Shown: in pieces, positions 7,758 through 17,053 of the stretch
How positions within the stretch are numbered: the first letter of the stretch is position 1
Layout: each line of letters starts with the position of its first letter
NCBI GenBank assembly: GCA_913045625.1
Contig: CAJWPE010000011.1
Coordinates: forward strand, 1-32,523
Direction: 5' to 3'
Source of the DNA: an uncultured Chloroflexota bacterium
GTDB taxonomy: Bacteria > Chloroflexota > Dehalococcoidia > Lucifugimonadales > UBA826
DNA: 32,523 nucleotides
Notes under the pieces: generated by a model
What the model saw: the letters and a program-made list of their open reading frames with translations, nothing else
What the model was told of the DNA's origin: nothing
Database searches by the model: none
Position numbers and translations under genes: made by a program

Positions 7758-10376
7758 TTAATCTGATTCTTCATTATTGTCATCAGGTATCTCAAAATCA
7801 CCTACAGAGGAAATTGAAGCTACTGAATCACCTGCACGTGGTTTAAATATAGTAACTCCTGCAGTAATTCTTCCGCCAAGGGTTCTAATTTCACTTAAAT
7901 TAGTTCTCATCACTTGAGCATTTTCAGAAACCACATAAACTTCATTGGAATCATCAACTACTTGAGCATCTGCGATTAATCCAGTATTTTTATTTATCTT
8001 AAAGGCTCGTAATCCTAATCCACCTCTCCCTTGTCTCCTATATGCAGACAATGGATTTACCTTTCCTCTACCTTCTTTGCTAATCAACATTAAATTACTA
8101 TCGTCATCGCCAACATCCATCGCTACAACCCTGTCACCTGTTCTAAGCTGCATACCTTTCACTCCACCAGCAGTCCGTCTTCTAATAGGTAAATCAGATA
8201 TAGAAAAACGAATTCCCATACCTTGTTCAGAGATAAAAATAATATCATCTGCTTCAACTTCATCTTGAATAATCGGTCTAGTAGTTCGAATTTCTATTTC
8301 ACCAGTTTCAGGATTAACAAACTCTTCTTTCTCTGTTTTTCTTTGAGGTTTACCCGTTTCTGGATCTATACGATCAATAAATCGACTTTTTGCAAGTTTT
8401 ACAGAGACTACTTCATCGTCATCTTTTAAATTCATAATTATCAAGCCAGACGGCCTTATATGAGAAACATCGTCTAATTTGATTCGTTTAACTCTTCCTT
8501 TCCTAGTTCCTAAAACTAACCATTGAAATTGATCATATTGTTTTTTACCAACATTTATTAAAGCACTAATTGATTCTGTATCCCAAACATTTATGATATT
8601 CGCAACAGGAACCCCTCTTGTATTTCTACTCTGATCAGCACGAAGTTCGTAACCAATTTTCGACAATACTCTACCTTTATTTGTAAAAAACAAAAGCTTG
8701 TCATGACTATCTACTACCATCAAATTTTTAACAGGATCATCATCTCTAGTATTCATTCCTGTCACACCCACACCACCTCTATGCTGCCTCTTAAATGCGT
8801 TGGAGGGAATTCTTTTTAAATAACCACCTTGGCTTAAAGTAATGACAATTTGTTCATGAGCCTCTAATTCTTCTCTAGACAAGTCATGCGCATCATGACT
8901 GATCTCTGTTCGCCTTTTATCTCCATACTTTTTCTTTACTTCATCAGTTTCATCTTTAACAACTGATAATATTTTATTTTCGTCTGCCAACAAATCTTCT
9001 AAATCTTTAATAGTTTGTTGTAATTCTTGATATTCAGATTCCAGTTTTTCAATTTCTAGTGCAGCAAGTCTACGTAGTTGCATATCTAAAATGGCTTGTG
9101 CCTGAGGTTGATCTAAAGAAAATTTAGACATTAATTCATTTCTAGCAGACTCAACATCATTAGAAGCCCTAATTAAAGTAATGACTTCGTCCAAATTAGC
9201 TATAGCAATCCTAAGACCAGCTAATATATGTGCTCTTTCTTGAGCTTTTCTAAGCTCATACTCAGTTCTTCTCCTTATAACTTCTTGTCGAAATTTAATA
9301 TATTCTTGAATCGCTATCTTAAGAGTAATAACTTTTGGAATACCATCAATTAGTGCGAGCATATTTGCAGAAAATGGTGTCTGAAGCTGAGTAAATTTAT
9401 ATAAATTGTTCAAAACTACCTGAGGCTGAATACCTCCTCTCAATTCTATTACTACCCTCATACCGTCCCTAGAAGATTCGTCACGGATTTCTGAAATACC
9501 TTCAACTTTTTTAGTTTTTGCAAGTTCAGCAATTTTCTCTACTAAAGCTGACTTATTTACCTGATAAGGCAATTCAGTTACTACAATTTGCATTCGACTA
9601 TTTGATTTTGACATCGGTTCAATTTCAGCAACAGCCCTTACAATTACTGATCCCTTACCAGTTGTATAAGCATCCCTGACACCTTGCGTACCCATAATTG
9701 TTCCTCCAGTAGGAAAATCAGGTGCTTTAACAAATTGCATTAATTCCTCAGTAGTTAATTCAGGATTCTCAATTAATGCGTTAACAGCGTTACAAACCTC
9801 AATAGGATTATGAGGTGGGATGTTTGTAGCCATACCTACAGCAATTCCAGATGCACCGTTTATCAATAAATTAGGTAATCTAGCAGGTAAAACTGAAGGT
9901 TCTTTAAGCGTATCATCAAAATTTAAAGTCCAATCAACTGTCTCTTGATCTAAATTAGTCAACATAGTCTCTGCTACTTGACTAAGCTTAGCCTCGGTAT
10001 AACGCATTGCAGCGGGAGGATCATTATCAATACTTCCAAAGTTTCCTTGACCATCAACTAAAGGCATCCTGACATTGAAATCTTGAGCTAATCGAACCAT
10101 AGCATCATACACAGACATATCACCGTGTGGATGCCATTTTCCTAAAACTTCTCCAACTAAACGAGCACTTTTTTTATAACTAGAATTAGGCCGCATTCCT
10201 AAATCATGCATGGCATATAAAATTCTTCTCTGAACAGGCTTTAATCCATCTCTAACGTCAGGTAAAGCACGAGAAACAATTACACTCATTGCGTAATCCA
10301 AATATGAACTCCGCATTTCATCAGTAATTTGAGTGGGTTGAATAAATCCGAATTCTGACTTACTGCCTGATGTCAT
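7758..10376 (-). CDS. gyrA: DNA gyrase subunit A
   Basis: Cuts and rejoins the transported DNA segment during negative supercoiling, with GyrB. It has 872 residues. The N-terminal breakage-reunion domain has [20 protein letters not shown] and catalytic Y126 in [11 protein letters not shown]. The quinolone-contact segment reads [10 protein letters not shown], with Met at the E. coli Ser83 position (M87 here) and the acidic D91 kept. The C-terminal beta-pinwheel has a GyrA box written QHRGGVG (531-537), which favours gyrase over ParC. An insertion at about 660-705 carries two PETG motifs ([16 protein letters not shown]). The tail is acidic (DDNNEESD). The ATG at 10376 has AGGTG upstream. It may be read from its own promoter (10400-10429) as well as from the crotonase gene upstream. 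Confidence 0.97.
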   Translation of the reverse strand: MTSGSKSEFGFIQPTQITDEMRSSYLDYAMSVIVSRALPDVRDGLKPVQRRILYAMHDLGMRPNSSYKKSARLVGEVLGKWHPHGDMSVYDAMVRLAQDFNVRMPLVDGQGNFGSIDNDPPAAMRYTEAKLSQVAETMLTNLDQETVDWTLNFDDTLKEPSVLPARLPNLLINGASGIAVGMATNIPPHNPIEVCNAVNALIENPELTTEELMQFVKAPDFPTGGTIMGTQGVRDAYTTGKGSVIVRAVAEIEPMSKSNSRMQIVVTELPYQVNKSALVEKIAELAKTKKVEGISEIRDESSRDGMRVVIELRGGIQPQVVLNNLYKFTQLQTPFSANMLALIDGIPKVITLKIAIQEYIKFRQEVIRRRTEYELRKAQERAHILAGLRIAIANLDEVITLIRASNDVESARNELMSKFSLDQPQAQAILDMQLRRLAALEIEKLESEYQELQQTIKDLEDLLADENKILSVVKDETDEVKKKYGDKRRTEISHDAHDLSREELEAHEQIVITLSQGGYLKRIPSNAFKRQHRGGVGVTGMNTRDDDPVKNLMVVDSHDKLLFFTNKGRVLSKIGYELRADQSRNTRGVPVANIINVWDTESISALINVGKKQYDQFQWLVLGTRKGRVKRIKLDDVSHIRPSGLIIMNLKDDDEVVSVKLAKSRFIDRIDPETGKPQRKTEKEEFVNPETGEIEIRTTRPIIQDEVEADDIIFISEQGMGIRFSISDLPIRRRTAGGVKGMQLRTGDRVVAMDVGDDDSNLMLISKEGRGKVNPLSAYRRQGRGGLGLRAFKINKNTGLIADAQVVDDSNEVYVVSENAQVMRTNLSEIRTLGGRITAGVTIFKPRAGDSVASISSVGDFEIPDDNNEESD

Positions 10377-10392
10377 GTATCACCTATTGACT

Positions 10393-10452
10393 ATTAATAG
10401 CTATATTTTGCAAGCAAATTTTAACACAATTTGTAGTATTTTAGCTATTAAT
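10393..10452 (-). promoter_or_regulatory. gyrA promoter region bracketed by an 11-bp inverted repeat
   Basis: A perfect inverted repeat, ATTAATAGCTA at 10393-10403 and TAGCTATTAAT at 10442-10452, encloses 38 bases. Read on the minus strand, a possible -35 TTGTGT (10429-10424) and -10 TATAGC (10405-10400), 18 bases apart, lie within it, and the gyrA-proximal arm overlaps the -10. A small inner palindrome (TTTGC-AA-GCAAA) sits in the spacer. The repeat is certain; the promoter and any operator role are inferred. Confidence 0.45.
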
Positions 10453-10459
10453 TCACGCT

Positions 10460-11083
10460 CTATGTTGTGTGATTAACATCATAAATTAAATTTTCAAACA
10501 ACCTATCAAAATGAGGAGGAATTTCTAATCTCATATCAGGTAAAAATTGAACCCCAAAAGCAGTAGTGTAAACAGAATGTTGAACAGCTTCTACTACTCC
10601 ATCTTCTAATGACCAAGCTGAGGACATTAATTTACTAGATTTATCAGATTCTAGTATTCCAATTTGATGTCTGCTATTAACACGAACAAACCCTCCAGCA
10701 CCCACTATAGAAGCTAATTTAGATCCTGGAGAAATAAATATCCTATGAAAATTTGATTCATGTTCATTGTCAGTAAAATGATCGTGAGAAACATTTGAAA
10801 AAGTTCCTCCAGCATTTAAATTCATCACTATCATCCCATTGCCTATAGCTAAAACTGGGATTTTGTGCTTATAAACATAATCTAACATATCACTTTCTAA
10901 GTTATTCTTTTTTTGTTTACCATTGATTGAAATTGATCCAGTAAGTATCAATCCATCAATTCCACTGTTTGCAATATTAGTTTCTGAATTTACTAATTGA
11001 TGCTCAGATCCAAATTTTTCAACAAGTTTAATTAGATTACTATTATCAAAATCTTGAGATGTGGTAATTCCAATTCTAGTCAT
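10460..11083 (-). CDS. Class I glutamine amidotransferase-like protein lacking catalytic residues
   Basis: A 207-residue homologue of the peptidase C26 / gamma-glutamyl-gamma-aminobutyrate hydrolase (PuuD-like) family. The fold is evident: MTRIGITTS, DGLILTGS, PVLAIGNGMIVMNLNAGGT, RVNSRHQIG, DGVVEAVQ, FGVQFLPD. The expected nucleophile elbow GICRGMQ reads AIGNGMI, so Cys becomes Gly81. The expected GVQWHPE reads GVQFLPD, so catalytic His becomes Leu181 and Glu becomes Asp183. It should therefore not hydrolyse glutamine and may be a binding or regulatory pseudoenzyme. The start at ATG 11083 begins seven bases after the crotonase stop; the frame is open to 11194, but that extension overlaps the crotonase and is not family-like. 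No good ribosome site is visible, so translation may be coupled. Confidence 0.75.
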   Translation of the reverse strand: MTRIGITTSQDFDNSNLIKLVEKFGSEHQLVNSETNIANSGIDGLILTGSISINGKQKKNNLESDMLDYVYKHKIPVLAIGNGMIVMNLNAGGTFSNVSHDHFTDNEHESNFHRIFISPGSKLASIVGAGGFVRVNSRHQIGILESDKSSKLMSSAWSLEDGVVEAVQHSVYTTAFGVQFLPDMRLEIPPHFDRLFENLIYDVNHTT

Positions 11084-11090
11084 GAAAAAA

Positions 11091-11864
11091 TTATTTATGA
11101 AAATTCGGTTTTCTATTTTCTCTAAAAGCCAATAAAAATTCTTTATGAGCTTCAGTATCTTGTGATTGTCTAAAAATTTTACTTTCAGTTTCAATTACTT
11201 TATCAAAATCATCAAATAAAAGATGCCCTCTCATCATTTTTTTGATTTCACTTAACTGCCATTCTGGGTTTTGTGCAATTTGATTTGCTATTTTAATTGA
11301 TTCATCAATTAACTCATTGTCTTCAAAAACATGATTCACCAAACCTGACTCTAAGGCTTCAGTAGAATCAATAAACCTACCACTAAGCATATACTCCATA
11401 GCTTTTCCATATCCTACAATTTGTGACAACAAATGAGAGCTTCCATATTCAGGAGTTAAACCAATCGCGGCAAACCTAAAAGAAATTTTAGAAGATTTTG
11501 CCATTAATCTAATATCACAACTTAAAGGTAATGTAATTCCCATTCCAACAGCAAAACCATTCAATGCACAAATTACAGGTTTAGAATTTTTAATAAATAT
11601 AGGCCATTTATCAAAATTATTAATTCTATTTTCTTTTTGTTCTCCGTTTACTGTAGCCTCAAACCCACCTACATCAGCACCAGCCGAAAAAGCACGTCCC
11701 ATTCCAGACACCAAAATAGATCCTATATGAGGATCTGAATTAAATTTTTGTATTTGTACCCTTAATTCATATCCCATCAAATCATCAAATGCATTTAAAT
11801 ATTCTTGCCGATTTAAGTAGATGATTCCTACACGATCTTTGTGGTCAACAATAATATTTTTCAA
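11091..11864 (-). CDS. Enoyl-CoA hydratase/isomerase family protein (crotonase)
   Basis: Crotonase-fold enzyme acting on acyl-CoA thioesters, for example hydrating enoyl-CoA. The 257 residues have the family size. Oxyanion-hole motifs are GRAFSAGADVGGFE and NGFAVGMGITLPLSCDIRLM; then come GLTPEYGSSHLL, where the catalytic Glu would sit, and the family helix YMLSGRFIDSTEALESGLVN. The start is TTG at 11864, strongly supported by GAGGTG five bases upstream. The exact substrate cannot be set from sequence. The next gene downstream is the pseudo-amidotransferase, seven bases away. A second, clearly different crotonase lies at 17054-17917. Confidence 0.9.
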   Translation of the reverse strand: MKNIIVDHKDRVGIIYLNRQEYLNAFDDLMGYELRVQIQKFNSDPHIGSILVSGMGRAFSAGADVGGFEATVNGEQKENRINNFDKWPIFIKNSKPVICALNGFAVGMGITLPLSCDIRLMAKSSKISFRFAAIGLTPEYGSSHLLSQIVGYGKAMEYMLSGRFIDSTEALESGLVNHVFEDNELIDESIKIANQIAQNPEWQLSEIKKMMRGHLLFDDFDKVIETESKIFRQSQDTEAHKEFLLAFRENRKPNFHK

Positions 11865-11929
11865 ATTTTCACCTCAAATTTCAATAAAAGCCATTCCACA
11901 ACATATATTCTATATATTAAAATTATGTA

Positions 11930-12769
11930 ATGAAAATAACATATTTTTCTTTTGTACTTTGCTTAGTAATTGTTTATTCCTGTCAAAATACTTCCCAAGA
12001 AAATTTAAATCAACCAAATTTAGTTTTTTCGGTTACTGATTTATCTATTGGGAAAAACCGACTAGCATTTGGAATTATACAATCAGGAAAAGGTTCATTA
12101 ACCCCAGACAATGTAGTGGTTGAAACATATTTTTTAGATGGCAATTCTGAAGAATTAATTGAAAAAACAATTGCGGTACCCTATTTATGGCCCAATAACA
12201 AAACCATTTTTGTAACTGAAGTAAATTTTCATCAATCTGGAAAGTGGGGAATAGGCGTAAAACTTGCAGAAAACATCCAAACCTCTGCATTCTTAGAAGT
12301 TAAACAAAAAAGCTTAACTCCAGATGTGGGCGAAAAAGCTATTCAGTCTCAAACTAAATCAACTTCTAGTTTACAAAATATTGCAAGCATCACATCAGAC
12401 AACAATCCCTATTTACCATTCTATGAATCAACATTAATTGAAGCCCTAAATTCAAAAACACCAACTGTTTTATTCTTTACTAGTCCAGGATATTGTAAAA
12501 CTGCAACTTGTGGACCTCAAATGCAAGTAATGAAAAATTTACACCAAAAAACACCGGACGTTAATTTCGTACATATTGAAATTTATAATAACCCAAGTGA
12601 AATTCAAGGTAACTTAAGTAGCGCTGAAGTCTCTCAACCTGTATATGATTGGAGTATCCCTTCTGAACCGTGGACATTTTTAATTAACTCAAACCAAATC
12701 ATCACAGCAAAATTTGAAGGTTTTGTTTCTAAAAATGAACTTTTATTTTATTTACAATCACTAAACTAG
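11930..12769 (+). CDS. Lipoprotein with C-terminal thioredoxin-like domain
   Basis: A 279-residue exported protein. Residues 1-17 form a hydrophobic signal ending in a plausible lipobox, VYS-C18, so it is likely lipid-anchored outside the membrane. Residues ~30-130 look like a beta-rich domain of unknown role (VFSVTDLSIGKNRLAFGI; GKWGIGVKLAEN). Residues ~160-279 have a thioredoxin-like pattern (TPTVLFFTSPGYC, then VNFVHIEIYNNPSE, then PSEPWTFLIN). The two cysteines are C189 and C194 (CKTATC), a C-x4-C spacing instead of the usual CxxC. I read it as an extracytoplasmic thiol protein of unclear function. There is no Shine-Dalgarno before the ATG at 11930, but an AT-rich TATATATTAAAATT sits directly upstream, so a leaderless message is possible. 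A strong terminator follows. Confidence 0.8.
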   Translation: MKITYFSFVLCLVIVYSCQNTSQENLNQPNLVFSVTDLSIGKNRLAFGIIQSGKGSLTPDNVVVETYFLDGNSEELIEKTIAVPYLWPNNKTIFVTEVNFHQSGKWGIGVKLAENIQTSAFLEVKQKSLTPDVGEKAIQSQTKSTSSLQNIASITSDNNPYLPFYESTLIEALNSKTPTVLFFTSPGYCKTATCGPQMQVMKNLHQKTPDVNFVHIEIYNNPSEIQGNLSSAEVSQPVYDWSIPSEPWTFLINSNQIITAKFEGFVSKNELLFYLQSLN

Positions 12770-12798
12770 ATAAATAAAATATATTGTATAGTTGAGTT

Positions 12799-12822
12799 GC
12801 TGGCACAATGTGCCAGCTTTTT
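12799..12822 (+). terminator. Intrinsic terminator after the lipoprotein gene
   Basis: A perfect 8-bp stem, GCTGGCAC / GTGCCAGC, with an AAT loop, followed by TTTTT. It lies between the lipoprotein stop at 12769 and the mfd start at 12839, so mfd should have its own promoter or depend on read-through. Confidence 0.85.
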
Positions 12823-12838
12823 ACGTTGGAGAATATTG

Positions 12839-15800
12839 ATGCATATATCGGATTTTACAAGATTTTTAAGAAATTCAGACGAATATCAAAATCTTTTCAA
12901 ATCAATTAATAAAACTAAATCCAACATTCAAATACAAACTATTGATGAATCAATTGCATTCTTATCTTCAACAATAGCATCGGACTTACAAAAACCTACA
13001 TTGATCATTTGCCCCTCGGCATTCCATTCTATCAATCTACAAGAAAATCTTACCGCATGGACATCATCAGAAGTTTTACGTTTCCCTGAAGTTGAAAATC
13101 TACCTTATGAAAGAATAGAAACAGATAGAGAAACTTCCATCAATCGCATTGAAACAATTTCTAAAATTTCCAATTCAACTAATGTTCCTTTAGTAGTAAC
13201 TTCTATTTCAGCAATATGCCAACAGACCATAGAATTAGATTTGTTACACAAATCTTCAAAAGATATGTTCAAAAATCAAAACATCTCAATGGAAGAACTC
13301 AGTAGGTTTCTTCAACAAACTGGTTATGAATTCGATACTACAATCACAACTCAAGGAACTTATAGTAGAAGAGGGGGAATTTTAGATGTATTCCCCATAG
13401 GATCTGAAAATCCTTACAGAATAGAATTTTGGGGGAACGAAATTGATAGCATTAGAAGTTTTGATCCAGAAACACAAAGATCAATTAATGAATTTAATGA
13501 ATTTAAACTTTTTCCAGCAACCGAAATCCTTCCTTCTTTTTTTAATATTTCTCATTTAGAAAACCAAATCTCACATATTGACTTACAAAATTGTAATCCG
13601 GAAAATTCTCAAAGAATCAATACTGATCTAAATGACTTAATTAACAGAGAAACAATTGATGATATTTCGTTATATCAAGGATTTTTCTCAAATGGCTCAT
13701 TAATTGATTTTATGCCTGAAAACTCATTAGTTGTTTTATACAGACCTGCAGATATATTTAATAACTATTGGGAAATTGAAGAACGAATTCTTCAATTAAA
13801 ACAAAACAAAGAAAACCAAGGACAGATACCTTTCAATTTCCCAATAAGTCATCAATCTTGGCATAAAATTGAACAACAAATTAGTACTAAAAACCACAAA
13901 ATTGAATTGATGCCTTGGGGATCAGAAACATTACTCAATAAAGACATCCACATAATGCCATTTAGTTCTGCATCTTCTTTTAACGGTGACTTAAATTTAT
14001 TATCAAAAGAAATTAAAGAATTTAATCAACAATCTAATACGACTGCCATTTCTACTTCACATCACACACGAATCACAGAAACTTTAGATTCTTTAACCCC
14101 AAAAAACTTTATTATCCCTTCAGAATCTAATCAAATTGGACCTGGTTTTATTTTAAACACAAAAAATTCAAAATTGATGATTTTAAGTGATCAAGAAATT
14201 TTTGGTATCACTAAACAAAAGAGAGGCATTAGAAAAAAATCAATCAAAAGACAAGCATTTTTCAATGAAATTTCAGTAGGCGATTATGTTGTTCATGTAG
14301 AACATGGTATCGCTAAATTTATAGGTACTCAAAAAAGAAAAGAAAGTGAAAAAGAAATAGAATTTCTAGTTTTGCAGTATGCTCAAGGAGATAAATTGTA
14401 TATTCCTATGGATCACTTAGATAGAGTGGCACCATACTTTGCTCCTATGGAAGCATCTCCTTCTTTGACACGTTTAGGTACTCAAGAATGGTCTCGAGCA
14501 AAAAATAGAGTACAAAAATCTACAAAAGAACTAGCAGCAGAATTATTAAAACTTTATGCTCAAAGAGAATTAGTAAAAGGTCATTCAATGCAGACCGATA
14601 CAAAATGGCAAATGCAACTTGAAGAATCCTTTCCATATGAAGAAACTGACGATCAATTAACTACAATTTCAGAAGTAAAAGAAGATATGGAATCATTCAG
14701 ACCAATGGATAGGTTGATTTGTGGTGATGTAGGGTATGGAAAAACAGAAATCGCCATTCGAGCGGCTTTTAAAGCTGTGATGGACAATAAGCAAGTTGCT
14801 ATTTTGGTACCTACAACAGTATTAGCACAACAACATTACAAAACCTTTTCTGAAAGGTTAAAATCTTTCCCTTGTAATATTTCTGCATTAAGTAGATTTA
14901 GAACAAAATCAGAGCAGAACAAAATTGTTCAAGAAATTCAAAATGGGAAAATCGATATTTGTGTTGGAACTCATAGATTAGTACAAAAAGATATTAAATT
15001 TAAAGATTTAGGTCTAATAATTATTGATGAAGAACAAAGATTTGGAGTATCGCACAAAGAAAAATTTAAACAATTACGAAAAGAAGTAGATATTCTGACC
15101 CTAACTGCTACACCTATTCCTAGAACTTTACACATGTCATTAGCTGGAGTTAGAGATATGAGTACAATCACTACAGCTCCTGAAGAAAGGCTTCCCATCA
15201 AAACATTTGTTTCAGAATTTAGTGACGATTTAATTAGAGAAGCAATTTTAAGAGAACTTGATAGACAAGGCCAAATTTATTTTCTGCACAACAGAGTGAA
15301 CAACATTGAATACATTGCTGAATATTTAAGAAATTTAGTCCCAAGTGCTCAAATTGGAATTGCTCATGGACAAATGACAGAAAAGGAACTAGAAAAAGTA
15401 ATGATATCCTTTTCAGATGGTCTAATAGATGTGCTCGTATGCACCACTATAATTGAATCTGGATTAGATATTCCAAATGCTAACACTTTAATTATTAATA
15501 GAGCAGACACTTTTGGACTCGCGCAACTCTATCAACTTCGTGGCAGAATCGGTAGAAGTTCTAAAAGAGGATATTCATATCTATTAATTCCACGAAGGCA
15601 ATCTATTTCAGAAACAGCTGAAAAAAGATTAAAAGCTATGTTATCAGCAACAGAACTCGGTTCTGGCTTCAAAATTGCCATGAAAGATTTAGAAATCAGA
15701 GGTGCTGGAAACATTTTGGGTTCTGAACAAAGTGGGCATATACATACAGTAGGATATGATTTATACACCAGACTTTTATCCGCTGCTGTAGAAGATTTAA

Positions 15801-16315
15801 GAAGAGAAGAATCTGATGATAAACATTCACAAGAAATATCTCATAAGCAATCTCAACAAATTAGTGTAGATTTAGGAATACCAGCTAGCATCCCAAAAGA
15901 ATATATAGAAGATCTCACTATCAGACTAAATTTTTATCAATCATTAACTCAAATTAGAAATAGAGAACAACTAAATGATTTTGAAACAGAATTGAAAGAT
16001 CGTTTTGGAAATTTTCCAATAGAAGTCGAAAACCTAATATTTATCTTAAAATTGAAAATTGAAACTGGATTAACAGGCGCCCAATCAATTACAAAAAACG
16101 GAAAACAAATTCTCATACAATTTCCATTTAGTTTATCAAATATGAAAAGTATATTGAATAAAACCATCGGAGAAAATTGGCAAATTGGTAACCAACAAAT
16201 TAGATGTCAAATTGATGATTTAGGAGAAGAGTGGGAAAAATCTCTTTTAGAAACCATGATAAAATTAGTAAGTTTTCAACAAGATCTTGCAAATAAAATG
16301 ACATTAATTCAATAA
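12839..16315 (+). CDS. mfd: Transcription-repair coupling factor Mfd
   Basis: ATP-driven DNA translocase that removes stalled RNA polymerase and recruits UvrA. From the ATG at 12839 it has 1158 residues, normal for Mfd. This start has GGAG seven bases upstream; a TTG at 12797 in the same frame would put the upstream terminator inside the gene and is rejected. Domains: UvrB-like N-terminus (YERIETDRETSINRIETI; YSRRGGILDVFPIG), CarD-like RNA polymerase-interaction domain at ~474-533 (VGDYVVHVEHGIAKFIG), Walker A GDVGYGKTE (~626), DEEQRFGV (~728), LTATPIPRTLHMSLAG, the TRG region (GLAQLYQLRGRIGRS), and a C-terminal regulatory domain. All motifs are intact. Its stop overlaps the convergent HAD gene by 12 bases. 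Confidence 0.97.
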   Translation: MHISDFTRFLRNSDEYQNLFKSINKTKSNIQIQTIDESIAFLSSTIASDLQKPTLIICPSAFHSINLQENLTAWTSSEVLRFPEVENLPYERIETDRETSINRIETISKISNSTNVPLVVTSISAICQQTIELDLLHKSSKDMFKNQNISMEELSRFLQQTGYEFDTTITTQGTYSRRGGILDVFPIGSENPYRIEFWGNEIDSIRSFDPETQRSINEFNEFKLFPATEILPSFFNISHLENQISHIDLQNCNPENSQRINTDLNDLINRETIDDISLYQGFFSNGSLIDFMPENSLVVLYRPADIFNNYWEIEERILQLKQNKENQGQIPFNFPISHQSWHKIEQQISTKNHKIELMPWGSETLLNKDIHIMPFSSASSFNGDLNLLSKEIKEFNQQSNTTAISTSHHTRITETLDSLTPKNFIIPSESNQIGPGFILNTKNSKLMILSDQEIFGITKQKRGIRKKSIKRQAFFNEISVGDYVVHVEHGIAKFIGTQKRKESEKEIEFLVLQYAQGDKLYIPMDHLDRVAPYFAPMEASPSLTRLGTQEWSRAKNRVQKSTKELAAELLKLYAQRELVKGHSMQTDTKWQMQLEESFPYEETDDQLTTISEVKEDMESFRPMDRLICGDVGYGKTEIAIRAAFKAVMDNKQVAILVPTTVLAQQHYKTFSERLKSFPCNISALSRFRTKSEQNKIVQEIQNGKIDICVGTHRLVQKDIKFKDLGLIIIDEEQRFGVSHKEKFKQLRKEVDILTLTATPIPRTLHMSLAGVRDMSTITTAPEERLPIKTFVSEFSDDLIREAILRELDRQGQIYFLHNRVNNIEYIAEYLRNLVPSAQIGIAHGQMTEKELEKVMISFSDGLIDVLVCTTIIESGLDIPNANTLIINRADTFGLAQLYQLRGRIGRSSKRGYSYLLIPRRQSISETAEKRLKAMLSATELGSGFKIAMKDLEIRGAGNILGSEQSGHIHTVGYDLYTRLLSAAVEDLRREESDDKHSQEISHKQSQQISVDLGIPASIPKEYIEDLTIRLNFYQSLTQIRNREQLNDFETELKDRFGNFPIEVENLIFILKLKIETGLTGAQSITKNGKQILIQFPFSLSNMKSILNKTIGENWQIGNQQIRCQIDDLGEEWEKSLLETMIKLVSFQQDLANKMTLIQ

Positions 16316-17005
16316 AATTGAATGAAGTTCACTCATATCTCCAACTCTTACGCATCTATCAAAATCTAGATAGTTTCTATCTCTATCCATCAAAATAGGA
16401 GAAATTCCTGCATTTTTTGCTCCATTGATATCAGAAATAATTTGATCCCCAATATGGAAAGCATCATTTTTTGAAAAATTCGATATGCTCAAAGCATAAT
16501 CAAAAATTCTATGATCAGGTTTTTCAACACCCACATCTTTAGAGGTGACTGCAAAATCCACATATCTTTCTAACTCAAACTGTTTAATCAATTGTGACCC
16601 AGAAATATTCATATTTGAAATTACTAAAATTTTGTAACCCAAATCTATCAACTTTTCAAAATTTGTTAAAACATCATCATAAATTTCCATTTCATAGGGA
16701 ATACCTCTAACAGTTTTCCAAATTTCACCTGCTAAAGTCAGATCAACATGAATATCACAACCAGATAAAACTAATTTTTCATATTCACAAAAAAAGTTAA
16801 ATTTTTCAGACTCACTCATTAGTCTTAATGGTTGAGTGGAATTCTGATGAGCCATAAAATTATCAGCACGCTTATAACCTTTAAGTATCCCTTCTTGAAA
16901 AAGAGATAAACCAAATTCATTACATGCCTTAGACTGAATCTCAAATCTAGTAGGATTAAACCCCGCAAGAGTGCCGTATAAATCAAAAAATAATATTTTT
17001 TTCAT
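16304..17005 (-). CDS. HAD-superfamily hydrolase (subfamily IA, haloacid dehalogenase-like)
   Basis: A 233-residue HAD phosphatase or dehalogenase-type enzyme. Motif I is FFDLYGTLA, with nucleophile D8 and Tyr10 where phosphatases usually have a second Asp; DxYGT is the form typical of 2-haloacid dehalogenases and some phosphatases. Motif II is VISNMN (S130), motif III K162 in GVEKPDHRIF, and motif IV HIGDQIISDINGAKNAG with D187 and D192. A helical cap (~15-105) lies between motifs I and II as in subfamily IA. The substrate is unknown. Its 3' end overlaps the mfd 3' end by 12 bases, and its 5' end diverges from a crotonase gene 48 bases away. Confidence 0.88.
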   Translation of the reverse strand: MKKILFFDLYGTLAGFNPTRFEIQSKACNEFGLSLFQEGILKGYKRADNFMAHQNSTQPLRLMSESEKFNFFCEYEKLVLSGCDIHVDLTLAGEIWKTVRGIPYEMEIYDDVLTNFEKLIDLGYKILVISNMNISGSQLIKQFELERYVDFAVTSKDVGVEKPDHRIFDYALSISNFSKNDAFHIGDQIISDINGAKNAGISPILMDRDRNYLDFDRCVRVGDMSELHSILLN

Positions 17006-17013
17006 TTCTCAAA

Positions 17014-17019
17014 TATAAT
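17014..17019 (+). promoter_or_regulatory. Possible -10 element for the second crotonase gene
   Basis: A perfect TATAAT in the 48-base divergent gap, about 35 bases before the ATG. No convincing -35 is visible at the right distance. Confidence 0.35.
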
Positions 17020-17053
17020 ACATTTAAAAACACTAAACAATTAAGGTGATCTT

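Noticed and set aside
11084-11194. 37-residue extension of the amidotransferase-like protein
   Set aside because: It overlaps the crotonase coding region, is Lys/Phe-rich noise, and the family N-terminus begins at MTRIGITTS.
12797-12838. Upstream TTG start for mfd
   Set aside because: It would place the strong terminator hairpin inside the coding region and adds 14 non-conserved residues. ATG 12839 has GGAG at seven bases.
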